Source: Bacteroidales bacterium (lineage in GTDB: Bacteria > Bacteroidota > Bacteroidia > Bacteroidales > UBA12077). From it: a stretch of DNA of 8,416 bases. How positions within the stretch are numbered: position 1 is the stretch's first letter; each line of letters starts with the position of its first letter. The translations under genes and the position numbers were made by a program. The notes beneath the pieces are model-generated. The model was not told the DNA's origin. It saw only the letters and a list, made by a program, of their open reading frames with translations, and searched no databases. The DNA lies in contig JAUVUS010000083.1 of assembly GCA_030600865.1 (NCBI GenBank), positions 1 through 8,416 on the forward strand, written 5' to 3'. This document shows, piece by piece, positions 1 to 5,941 of this stretch.

Positions 1-27
1 ATCGAAGTTATAAAAGATAAGCAATAG
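1..27 (+). CDS. 3' end of an upstream gene (last 8 codons)
   Basis: The first frame reads IEVIKDKQ and then stops at TAG (25-27). A terminator-like hairpin follows 22 bases later, which is what the end of a + strand gene would look like. Eight residues are too few to name a product. The frame choice rests only on its position next to the terminator, so this could also be non-coding. Confidence 0.4.
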   Translation: MEVIKDKQ

Positions 28-49
28 AATAAATCAAATAAACTTTAAA

Positions 50-101
50 GGGTTGACTCTCAATCCCGACAACTATCGGGACGGGATGTCAACCTTTTTT
101 T
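50..101 (+). terminator. Nested hairpin terminator
   Basis: The outer stem GGTTGAC (51-57) pairs with GTCAACC (88-94) and is followed directly by seven T (95-101). Inside it ATCCCG (63-68) can pair with CGGGAT (82-87), and as an alternative TCCCGA (64-69) with TCGGGA (76-81). The orientation fits intrinsic termination of the gene that ends at 27. The GC-rich inner palindrome stands out in an AT-rich background and may be a dispersed repeat. Confidence 0.8.
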
Positions 102-234
102 ATTAATAAACTTATGTTTTAAAGCATGTAACAAAATTGTGATTAAACGTATTATGAAATAGCGAGTCTAAAACATATGTTAAAAAAATCATAAATACCT
201 AAAACATGGTATTCCAGGATTAAATTATTTATTA

Positions 235-242
235 TACATTTG
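235..242 (+). promoter_or_regulatory. Bacteroidota -7 box for the His-rich protein gene
   Basis: TACATTTG matches the Bacteroidota -7 consensus TAnnTTTG exactly. It ends 8 bases before the ATG at 251, so transcription would begin at or just before the start codon. I see no convincing -33 TTTG at the usual distance upstream and no Shine-Dalgarno sequence. If the box is used, the message would be leaderless or nearly so. Confidence 0.45.
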
Positions 243-250
243 CTCCCAGA

Positions 251-628
251 ATGAGAGATAGAAAATTAAATACTAAAAGAAGAATAATAGCATTCCTGTT
301 TTTTATATTAATAGGCGGGATTGTATTTAATTCTACTTTCTTTCTTCATACACATAGAACAGCTTGCGGGAAATTAATTGTCCATGCTCACCCGTTTAAT
401 AAAAATGCTGAAAGTGAAGATCCTTCTTCACAGCATAAACATAATAAGATTGATTTACAGGTAATCAGTTCAATTGATTATTATACTTTTTCACAAAACT
501 CAATAAATCTGGATTATAATCCTGTTTTAGAAACAGAGGTTTTAGTTAATCTATGTTTATATTCTAATTCAAAAATTCATTCCTCATATACTAACCGGGG
601 ACCTCCTTTCATTTCTTTTTTAGCCTAA
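251..628 (+). CDS. Small membrane-anchored histidine-pair protein, possible metal handling
   Basis: This 125-residue protein has a basic N-terminus (MRDRKLNTKRR) followed by one hydrophobic segment at about 13-32. That segment would act as a signal anchor or signal peptide and place the rest in the periplasm. The exported part carries three HxH pairs: H33/H35 in FLHTH, H45/H47 in VHAHPF and H62/H64 in QHKH. A further H110, C39 and C102 are present, and the C-terminal region has RGPP at 116-119. Spaced HxH pairs suggest binding of zinc, copper or another transition metal, but this is inference. I do not recognise a named family, although I recall similar small His-motif proteins beside Bacteroidota TonB receptors. 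The receptor gene begins 198 bases downstream on the same strand with no strong promoter between them, so co-transcription is likely. Confidence 0.75.
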   Translation: MRDRKLNTKRRIIAFLFFILIGGIVFNSTFFLHTHRTACGKLIVHAHPFNKNAESEDPSSQHKHNKIDLQVISSIDYYTFSQNSINLDYNPVLETEVLVNLCLYSNSKIHSSYTNRGPPFISFLA

Positions 629-645
629 TTATTTCTGTTTCAATG

Positions 646-675
646 ATGAAATGATTCATGATTAAATTATGAATC
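646..675. repeat. Overlapping inverted repeats, possible operator
   Basis: Two palindromes share an arm here. ATGAA (646-650) is inverted at TTCAT (655-659), and GATTCAT (653-659) is inverted at ATGAATC (669-675) across a 9-base spacer. The element lies 18 bases after the His-rich gene and about 150 bases before the receptor gene. No T-run follows directly, so it is a poor intrinsic terminator. It could be a regulator site or a message-stabilising hairpin. In AT-rich DNA a chance origin is possible. Confidence 0.3.
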
Positions 676-763
676 CGGAAATTGATAGAATTTTTTTCAT
701 CAGAAAGAAATCTTGATACAGAATAAAATCTTAATCAGGTATAAATTAATTATTCTGATAAGA

Positions 764-783
764 TTACTAAACAAAGTTAGTAA
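764..783. repeat. 7-bp inverted repeat upstream of the receptor gene
   Basis: TTACTAA (764-770) is perfectly inverted as TTAGTAA (777-783) across a 6-base spacer. It sits 43 bases upstream of the receptor ATG. No TAnnTTTG box was found between 629 and 826. The repeat could be a repressor operator, for example for a metal-responsive regulator, or a 5' leader hairpin. Confidence 0.3.
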
Positions 784-826
784 CAGAAAATCATTATTTA
801 GATAATGGTTTAATAACAAGAAAGCA

Positions 827-2176
827 ATGAAAACAATGAAAACAATCAATATATATTTATCACAACTAATATTATTTATTTTAATTTCGGTTAGCTCTTT
901 TGCTCAGCGCACTGATGCAAATATTATAGGACATGTTGTTTCAAGCGATGGTGAGCATATTCCTTTTGCAACCATTATTTTGAAAAATACTACTATTGGA
1001 TCTGCAACAGACGAAACAGGTCATTTCAACATGATTAATATGCCAATAGGTAGATATACTGTCAGGGCATCAGCAATTGGTTACAAATATGAGGAAAAAG
1101 AAGTTGAATTAACGGAAGATAAAACAATAGAACTTAAATTTACTTTAGAATCGGATGTTTTAGGATTGGAGCAGGTTGTAGTAACAGCTGATCGAAATGA
1201 TAAACACAGAAAAGATGCTTCGGTTATTGTAAATACTATTACTCCAAGACTATTTGACGTAGCTCAAACCATAAATATAAGCGATGGATTAAATTTTTGT
1301 CCGGGCTTAAGAATGGAAAATAATTGTCAGAATTGCGGTTTTAACCAGGTGCGTATGAATGGTATGGAAGGGCCATATTCCCAAATTTTGATAAACAGTC
1401 GTCCAATTTTTAGTGGTTTGGCTGGTGTTTATGGATTAGAATTAATTCCATCATCAATGGTAGAAAGAATAGAAGTAATTAGAGGTGGAGGTTCAGCCTT
1501 ATATGGTAGTAATGCCATTGCCGGAACCATTAATTTAATTTTAAAAGATCCTGTAAACAATTCATACGAGGCATCAGCAACATCAGGATATACAGGAGTT
1601 GGATTAGAAGGTGCCGGTAATCCTGCATTGGATTATAGTATAAATTTTAATACAGCTATGGTTTCATCAGATAGTAAAACAGGAATGGCATTATATGGTT
1701 TTCATAGAAACCGTGATCCTTTTGATGCCAACGGTGATGATTTTTCAGAAGTATCGGATATTAATAATACAACAGTAGGAACCAGATTATTTCATCGTTT
1801 AGGATATAGAAATAAAATAGCTGTTGATTTTTTTACTATAAACGAAAAGCGACGTGGAGGAGATAAATTTGATTTGCCGGTACATGAAGCAGGTATTGCC
1901 GAAGCTATAGAACATAAAATAACAACAGGGGCAATTTCATTCGATCAGTTTTTCAGAGATGAAGATAAATTGTCGGTATTTGTTTCAGGACAAAATGTTG
2001 ACAGGGATTCTTACTATGGCGCAGAGCAGTCAGTACAAGATTATGGCAAAACCGAAGGTTTTACTTATAACCTGGGTGCTCAGTACAATGCAAATTTTAC
2101 GAATTCTGGTTTGATTGGAGGTTTAGAATTTAGAGGAGAAACTTTGAATGATAAAAAATTAGGCCATCCGGATTAA
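827..2176 (+). CDS. TonB-dependent receptor, N-terminal part (interrupted gene)
   Basis: This is the N-terminal 449 residues of an outer-membrane receptor that imports a scarce ligand using TonB energy. A signal peptide ends near SSFA (residue 26). A carboxypeptidase-regulatory-like beta-sandwich follows at about 31-108, with the typical GHVVSSDGEHIPFATI start and a GRYTVRASAIGY segment. Next come a TonB-box-like LEQVVVTA (114-121) and the plug domain (about 128-240), with VERIEVIRGGGSALYGSNA near its end and the first barrel strands after it. The plug carries C158 and NCQNC (C167, C170), as in a Bacteroidota receptor group often auto-named BtuB-like. Ligand identity cannot be read from sequence; a metal or metal complex is suggested by the upstream His-pair protein. 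The frame stops at TAA (2174-2176) within the barrel, and the same frame continues into the next entry, so this is one gene (827-3214, 794 residues plus the stop). A second ATG lies at 836. Confidence 0.85.
   Translation: MKTMKTINIYLSQLILFILISVSSFAQRTDANIIGHVVSSDGEHIPFATIILKNTTIGSATDETGHFNMINMPIGRYTVRASAIGYKYEEKEVELTEDKTIELKFTLESDVLGLEQVVVTADRNDKHRKDASVIVNTITPRLFDVAQTINISDGLNFCPGLRMENNCQNCGFNQVRMNGMEGPYSQILINSRPIFSGLAGVYGLELIPSSMVERIEVIRGGGSALYGSNAIAGTINLILKDPVNNSYEASATSGYTGVGLEGAGNPALDYSINFNTAMVSSDSKTGMALYGFHRNRDPFDANGDDFSEVSDINNTTVGTRLFHRLGYRNKIAVDFFTINEKRRGGDKFDLPVHEAGIAEAIEHKITTGAISFDQFFRDEDKLSVFVSGQNVDRDSYYGAEQSVQDYGKTEGFTYNLGAQYNANFTNSGLIGGLEFRGETLNDKKLGHPD
2174..2176 (+). other. In-frame TAA interrupting the receptor gene
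   Basis: The TAA is codon 450 of an otherwise continuous frame from 827 to 3214. Upstream reads KKLGHPD and downstream reads DNAEIINDTLNIPHTEN, with no frame change. A single substitution from a sense codon such as TAT, CAA, GAA, AAA or TTA would explain it. Other genes here end in TAA, so codon reassignment is unlikely. Confidence 0.9.
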
Positions 2177-2227
2177 GATAATGCAGAAATTATTAATGAT
2201 ACATTAAATATTCCTCATACTGAAAAT

Positions 2228-3214
2228 ATGCTTGTTGCCGATCAGGTTTCTAATATTTATAGTGCATTTGCTCAATATGAAAGAAGTTTTAATAAGCTTA
2301 ATGTATCGGTTGGTGCTCGTTTTGATCATTATGATATTAATAATAAAGTAAACGATAGTAGCAAATCAGGAGATGTATTTAGCCCCAGGGTAACCGTTAA
2401 ATATGATATAAAGAAATATTTACAGGCACGTGCTAGTTACTCTCAGGGATATCGTGCGCCGCAGATTTTTGATGAAGACCTGCATATTGAAACTTCTGCT
2501 TGGCGTAAAGTAATTCATGAAAATGACCCTGATTTAATACAGGAAACCAGTCATAGTTATATGGCTTCGCTTGATTTTAATAAACTAATAGGAAAAGTAA
2601 ATACAGGATTATTGATTGAAGGGTTTTACACGAAACTAAATGATGCTTTTGCTAATACTCAGGCACCACATCCAACAGAAGATGGGGTTATAATTTACAC
2701 ACGAATAAATGCAGGGAATGGAGCCATAGTTAAAGGAGTAAATTTAGAATTAAATTTGGTTCCTTCCGGTAATTTTACTTTTACCGGTGGATATACAATT
2801 CAAAAGAGCGAATATGAAGATCCACAAGAAGAGTTTAATGAAAAAACGTTTTTCAGAACACCGGATCAATATGGGTATGCAGCTATTGATTGGGATTTTA
2901 CCAAACATTTTTGTTTTTCGGCAACAGGAAATTATACAGGAGGCATGTTAGTTCCTTATTATGGACCTACAATAGCTGATCCTGATGCAGGAGAATTAAG
3001 AGAATCAGATTCGTTTATGGATTTGGGAGCAAAGTTGAGTTACCAGTATAGATTAAATGGTGCGAGTATGCAGCTATTTATAGGAATAAAAAATATGTTT
3101 AATTCTTATCAGAATGATTTTGATATAAGTGAAAATAGAGATCCAGGATATTTGTACGGGCCATCATTACCGAGAACAATATACTTTGGTTTGAAAATTG
3201 GAAATTTGTTGTAA
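2228..3214 (+). CDS. TonB-dependent receptor, C-terminal beta-barrel part
   Basis: This continues the receptor in the same frame after the internal stop. The frame is open back to 2177, so the ATG at 2228 is simply the first Met codon after the lesion and probably not a natural start. The content is typical outer-membrane barrel: alternating strands and polar loops, such as IYSAFAQYERSFNKLNVSVG, the highly characteristic ARASYSQGYRAPQIFDEDLH segment (YRAPxxFDE is conserved in BtuB/FepA-like barrels), and a C-terminal IKNMFNSYQNDFD with the closing strand RTIYFGLKIG. Counting both parts, the barrel is full length, so nothing but the one codon appears lost. Without readthrough or repair this half has no signal peptide and would not reach the outer membrane. 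Confidence 0.85.
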   Translation: MLVADQVSNIYSAFAQYERSFNKLNVSVGARFDHYDINNKVNDSSKSGDVFSPRVTVKYDIKKYLQARASYSQGYRAPQIFDEDLHIETSAWRKVIHENDPDLIQETSHSYMASLDFNKLIGKVNTGLLIEGFYTKLNDAFANTQAPHPTEDGVIIYTRINAGNGAIVKGVNLELNLVPSGNFTFTGGYTIQKSEYEDPQEEFNEKTFFRTPDQYGYAAIDWDFTKHFCFSATGNYTGGMLVPYYGPTIADPDAGELRESDSFMDLGAKLSYQYRLNGASMQLFIGIKNMFNSYQNDFDISENRDPGYLYGPSLPRTIYFGLKIGNLL

Positions 3215-3223
3215 TAACCAAAA

Positions 3224-3308
3224 CAAGTATTTAGTATCAAGTATTTAGTATCAAGATGTTAATGCCTAAATAAGGTTGACCGTTTTTCATCTTGATACTT
3301 GATACTAA
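3224..3308. repeat. Palindromic repeat between convergent genes
   Basis: A 14-base unit CAAGTATTTAGTAT occurs twice in tandem (3224-3237, 3238-3251) and is followed by CAAG. AGTATCAAGATG (3247-3258) is perfectly inverted as CATCTTGATACT (3288-3299), a 12-bp stem with a 29-base loop. TTAGTATCAA (3231-3240) is inverted at 3299-3308, sharing one base with the first arm, and lengthens the stem past a 6-base bulge. Placed between the 3' ends of two convergent genes, it may stop transcription from both sides. The T-runs beside the stem are poor, so it may instead be a dispersed intergenic palindrome. Confidence 0.75.
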
Positions 3309-3325
3309 AATCTCTCTACTTTTAG

Positions 3326-4351
3326 TTAAAATTTCCACCATTCAACTCCTTTGCTTACAAGTTCTGTGTATATAACTTCAATATTTACCGGAAATTGATT
3401 TTCATTTCCTTCCAGATCAAAATCCTTAATGTCAATTCTTTTTTTGATATCTTCTAAATTATATCCGGCATTTTTCAGTGCTTCAATCTGATAAGATAGA
3501 TTTTTAAAGTAATCAGATTGATCTTTTAATATTATTTTACGTCCAACTTCACCATGTCCCGGGATTACTGTTGTAATGTTTTCCTCATATAAATCATCTA
3601 AAATTTTTATCCAGTTGTAAACATCTACACCATGGTCAACTATTAAATAAGGGAAGCATTCATTAAATACTAAATCACCGGTATGTATAACATTATGATT
3701 TGAGAATTTCACCACCATATTATCATTTGTGTGCCCGGGACCAGGAAATTCCAACATAATTCTTTCATCAGCAATTTTGAATCTGTAGTAATCTTCAAAT
3801 GTAATATCAGGTTCTCGGAACTCTATGTTTTTAATATCTTCGTAATATTCCTGATTTGTATTATAATCTTGTTCAAGTGCAATATATTCTTCACTTTCTT
3901 TATTTTCAATAGAACCCATCTGTAATTTTAGATTTACTAAATAACCCGGAAGTACATTGTTTATATAATTATTTAGTTTCTCCGTATTAAAAGAAGCATT
4001 GTTTTTGGCCAAATTTTGATGCGCAATTATTTTTATATCATTTGGGAAACCGGCAACTCCATTAATATGATCGCCGTGTGAATGAGTTAATATTAAATAT
4101 TTTATTGGTTTTTTAGTTACGGATTTTATTACCGAAACAATTTCTTTACCATTGTTTGGAGTAGCTCCGGCATCAATAACAACAACTCCCTTTCTGGTTA
4201 CTAAAAATGCAATATTTCCTCCATGTGGATTCTCGATTGCATAAAGATTTTCGCTTACTTCAAAATAATTTAAGTCCTCTTGCGCATTCGATAATTTAGT
4301 AAATAATAGGATAATTATTAGAAGAGATAATAGAATAATTCTAACTTTCAT
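3326..4351 (-). CDS. Exported metallo-beta-lactamase-fold hydrolase
   Basis: This 341-residue protein has a signal peptide of about 23 residues (hydrophobic 4-17, then KLSNA before Q24), so it should act in the periplasm. The metallo-beta-lactamase fold is clear from THSHGDH (H90, H92, D94, H95), the third metal-site His in PGPGHTNDN (H207), the bridging acid in HTGDLVF (D226) and PGHG (H266). An acid at 226, in place of the Cys of class B1 enzymes, fits the glyoxalase-II/SoxH-like branch with two metals. Substrate is unknown; beta-lactam hydrolysis is not implied. The stretch between H95 and H207 includes a charged, acidic segment (about 145-185) that is longer than usual and may shape the active site. 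The gene starts 29 bases after the stop of the HAMP-GAF gene on the same strand, so the two may be co-transcribed. Confidence 0.88.
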   Translation of the reverse strand: MKVRIILLSLLIIILLFTKLSNAQEDLNYFEVSENLYAIENPHGGNIAFLVTRKGVVVIDAGATPNNGKEIVSVIKSVTKKPIKYLILTHSHGDHINGVAGFPNDIKIIAHQNLAKNNASFNTEKLNNYINNVLPGYLVNLKLQMGSIENKESEEYIALEQDYNTNQEYYEDIKNIEFREPDITFEDYYRFKIADERIMLEFPGPGHTNDNMVVKFSNHNVIHTGDLVFNECFPYLIVDHGVDVYNWIKILDDLYEENITTVIPGHGEVGRKIILKDQSDYFKNLSYQIEALKNAGYNLEDIKKRIDIKDFDLEGNENQFPVNIEVIYTELVSKGVEWWKF

Positions 4352-4380
4352 TTTGTGATGTAAATTTTCGTATGTTCCTG

Positions 4381-4872
4381 TTATTTCTTTTTCAATTTGG
4401 ATTCCAGTTTTTCTATTTTCCTGACAAGTTCATCGTTAGTATCCTGAAGTTCAATAAATTTCTGTTCAAATTCTTCAGCTCGACGCGATGACTCTTCCTG
4501 AGTGGCCTGAAGTTCTTCCATGTTCTGACGCATTTCTTCTTCCTGGGCTGACATTTCTTCGGCTTGCTGTTGTGTTTTTTCCAGAAGTTCAGAAGTACGC
4601 CTGTTTGTTTCGGCCATGTTAAGCGAACTAGCAATACTTAATGATGCCTGTTCTAAAAATCCGATCTGATATTTTTCAAATTCATTAAACGAAGCAATCT
4701 CGATAACACCCAATACTTCGTCTTCCATTTTCATAGGAATAAGTAATAAACTATGTGGCTCTGAACCTCCTAGTCCACTGGTAATCTGAATGTAATTATC
4801 CGGAATTTCTGTTAAATGCATTGTTTGTTTTTCAAGTGCACAGTTTCCAACCAATCCTTCTCCTAAATTCAA
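4381..4872 (-). CDS. GAF sensor gene, C-terminal part (after frameshift)
   Basis: This fragment holds the second half of a GAF domain (about residues 1-87: LGEGLVGNCALEKQTMHLTEIP, LLLIPMKMEDEVLGVIEIAS, FLEQASLSIASSL) followed by a long coiled coil (about 90-163) rich in Glu, Gln and Lys, with EEMRQNMEELQATQEES. The protein ends in KLESKLKKK with no kinase, PAS, methyl-accepting or cyclase domain after the coil. The nominal start codon at 4872 is TTG and lies within the GAF domain, so it is unlikely to be a natural start. Removing one A from the A7 tract (4877-4883) joins KYIKK of the upstream fragment to YLNLGEGLVG here, as expected for a continuous GAF domain. Confidence 0.8.
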   Translation of the reverse strand: MNLGEGLVGNCALEKQTMHLTEIPDNYIQITSGLGGSEPHSLLLIPMKMEDEVLGVIEIASFNEFEKYQIGFLEQASLSIASSLNMAETNRRTSELLEKTQQQAEEMSAQEEEMRQNMEELQATQEESSRRAEEFEQKFIELQDTNDELVRKIEKLESKLKKK

Positions 4873-5650
4873 ATACTTTTTTTATGTATTTTCTCCTGTT
4901 GTAAGCATAAAATGATTGTAATTCCAGGGTAATATTATTCTGATCTTCGTTATTTCTAATAAATATCCCACCTTGATTGGCATTCATATAATTAATAATG
5001 TAACTTAATATCTGGTAAGATAATTCAGCTACATCATCTTGTTTTCTTAAGATTTCATTCAATTTCGCTAAACCTTCATTAGCCCATGACCTTTTTTCTT
5101 CTTCAATTCTTTTTTCTTCCTGAATTTTAGCTGATTCCTGAAGTTTCTGTTTCATTTCCAAAAGAGCTATTCTTAAATGGTCCGAATCACCTAAAAGTTC
5201 TATTTCATGATCAAGGTTTCCTTCTCCGACTTGCCTGGCAAATTCAGCAGTATCTCTAAGGTTTGTAATCATTTCATCCAAAACAATATTCATCTGGCCG
5301 GTTTCATCATTTTTTTTTTTAATTTTCTCATTAATTTCAACTTCTAAATCTCCTTTTGATATTTTCTGTAGGGCTTCAATCGAACCTTTAATAGGTCTTT
5401 GAACAAATTTTTTAATAACCAGGCTCCCTGTTAAAATAACCAAGTAAGCTACAGGTATATACAGCCATAAATATTTAAATCCATACAATCCAACTATAAA
5501 AGAGGCAATTGCTACAATAAGATTCGTTACAATAATTGCAAAAGCTGTTTTGTATATAATCGTTCCACGATATTTTATCCAGTATACAAAAACAGATGCT
5601 GGAACAACGCCCAATATCATTATTAAAACAAAAATTAGTAAAGAACTCAT
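4832..5650 (-). CDS. Membrane HAMP-GAF sensor, N-terminal part (frameshifted)
   Basis: This is the N-terminal part of an inner-membrane signalling protein. Hydrophobic segments lie at about 4-24, 34-57 and 60-80, leaving almost no periplasmic domain. A HAMP domain follows (about 83-136, starting RPIKGSIEALQKISKGDLEVEI and including DETGQMNIVLDEM). A second HAMP-like unit follows at about 137-172 (FARQVGEGNLDHEIELLGDSDHL). WANEGLAKLNEILRKQ (189-204) is the usual lead into a GAF domain, which begins near 205 with IINYMNANQGGIF. The last residues, from about 259 (VFEFRRRIGWKLCT), are out-of-frame nonsense. The true frame resumes in the 4381-4872 fragment, giving a 422-residue protein if the A7 tract were A6. 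With no periplasmic sensor domain, the signal is probably read in the membrane or cytoplasm. Confidence 0.85.
   Translation of the reverse strand: MSSLLIFVLIMILGVVPASVFVYWIKYRGTIIYKTAFAIIVTNLIVAIASFIVGLYGFKYLWLYIPVAYLVILTGSLVIKKFVQRPIKGSIEALQKISKGDLEVEINEKIKKKNDETGQMNIVLDEMITNLRDTAEFARQVGEGNLDHEIELLGDSDHLRIALLEMKQKLQESAKIQEEKRIEEEKRSWANEGLAKLNEILRKQDDVAELSYQILSYIINYMNANQGGIFIRNNEDQNNITLELQSFYAYNRRKYIKKVFEFRRRIGWKLCT
4877..4883 (-). other. Frameshift at an A7 tract in the HAMP-GAF gene
   Basis: On the coding (-) strand the frame reads ATA AAA AAA GTA. Omitting one A gives ATA AAA AAG TAT TTG AAT, which restores the GAF domain. A -1 slip would instead hit TGA two codons later, so a classic -1 programmed shift does not rescue the gene. 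A one-base homopolymer insertion, real or from sequencing, is the simplest reading. Confidence 0.85.
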
Positions 5651-5941
5651 AAGTTTAGTTTTTGAACAGTTCTAAAATACTAATTTTTTAATAAAAAGAA
5701 AAGTGAGAATATTTACAAAAATAGATGATTGTAACATATGCTTTATTATTAAATTTTTGTGTTGAAGAATGCGTTATACAATATGTCTTTTTTAATCTGC
5801 AAACGAATAGAAATTCATTTGTGGATTTCCAAATCAACCTTAATGACCATAAATAATATTGAGTTACTTAAAAAATCTAAATTTCAAGTATTGAATATTT
5901 TATGGAAATAAGTTATTTCTATCAGGTTTATGATGATTATA
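5651..5941. other. Intergenic gap with few signals
   Basis: This AT-rich stretch separates the HAMP-GAF gene from the end of the ParA/RHH pair. Apart from a possible -7 box (5716-5723) I see only a short palindrome, GAAATAA inverted as TTATTTC around 5912. That palindrome has no usable loop or T-run, so it is a poor terminator for the RHH gene. A 43-codon + strand frame at 5725-5856 shows no features of a gene. Confidence 0.5.
5716..5723 (-). promoter_or_regulatory. Candidate -7 box for the HAMP-GAF / hydrolase genes
   Basis: On the - strand TATTTTTG matches TAnnTTTG. It would start a message about 60 bases before the ATG at 5650. No clear -33 TTTG is seen at the usual distance, so support is limited to one half of the promoter. 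Confidence 0.35.

Noticed and set aside
114..207. Three copies of the octamer TAAAACAT (one inverted) before the His-pair gene
   Set aside because: Copies at 114-121 (inverted), 169-176 and 200-207 have irregular spacing and very AT-rich content, so chance is a sufficient explanation.
2174..2176. Reassigned stop codon (alternative genetic code)
   Set aside because: TAA is also the natural terminator of several other genes here, such as the receptor end at 3212-3214 and the ParA end at 6213-6215.
3731..3925. 64-codon + strand open frame
   Set aside because: It lies antisense inside the hydrolase gene, has a low-complexity Phe/Ile-rich translation and no start signals, so it is a shadow frame.
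3326..4351. Antibiotic-resistance metallo-beta-lactamase
   Set aside because: The position of the class B1 Cys ligand is Asp (D226) and the motifs fit the glyoxalase-II/SoxH-like branch, so a resistance role is not supported.
4413..4634. 73-codon - strand open frame
   Set aside because: It is the alternate frame of the Glu/Gln-rich coiled coil of the sensor and gives a Lys/Arg/Trp-rich nonsense product.
4872..4890. Programmed -1 ribosomal frameshift at A-rich slippery sequence
   Set aside because: The sequence ATA AAA AAA could slip, but the -1 frame meets TGA two codons later. Only a +1 change restores the GAF domain.
5725..5856. 43-codon + strand frame in the gap beside the sensor gene
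   Set aside because: No ribosome-binding site, no recognisable motif, and it overlaps the candidate - strand promoter. A frame of this length is expected by chance in AT-rich DNA.
5905..5919. Palindrome GAAATAA/TTATTTC as terminator of the RHH gene
   Set aside because: The arms are separated by a single base, the stem is almost all A-T, and no T-run follows on the - strand.
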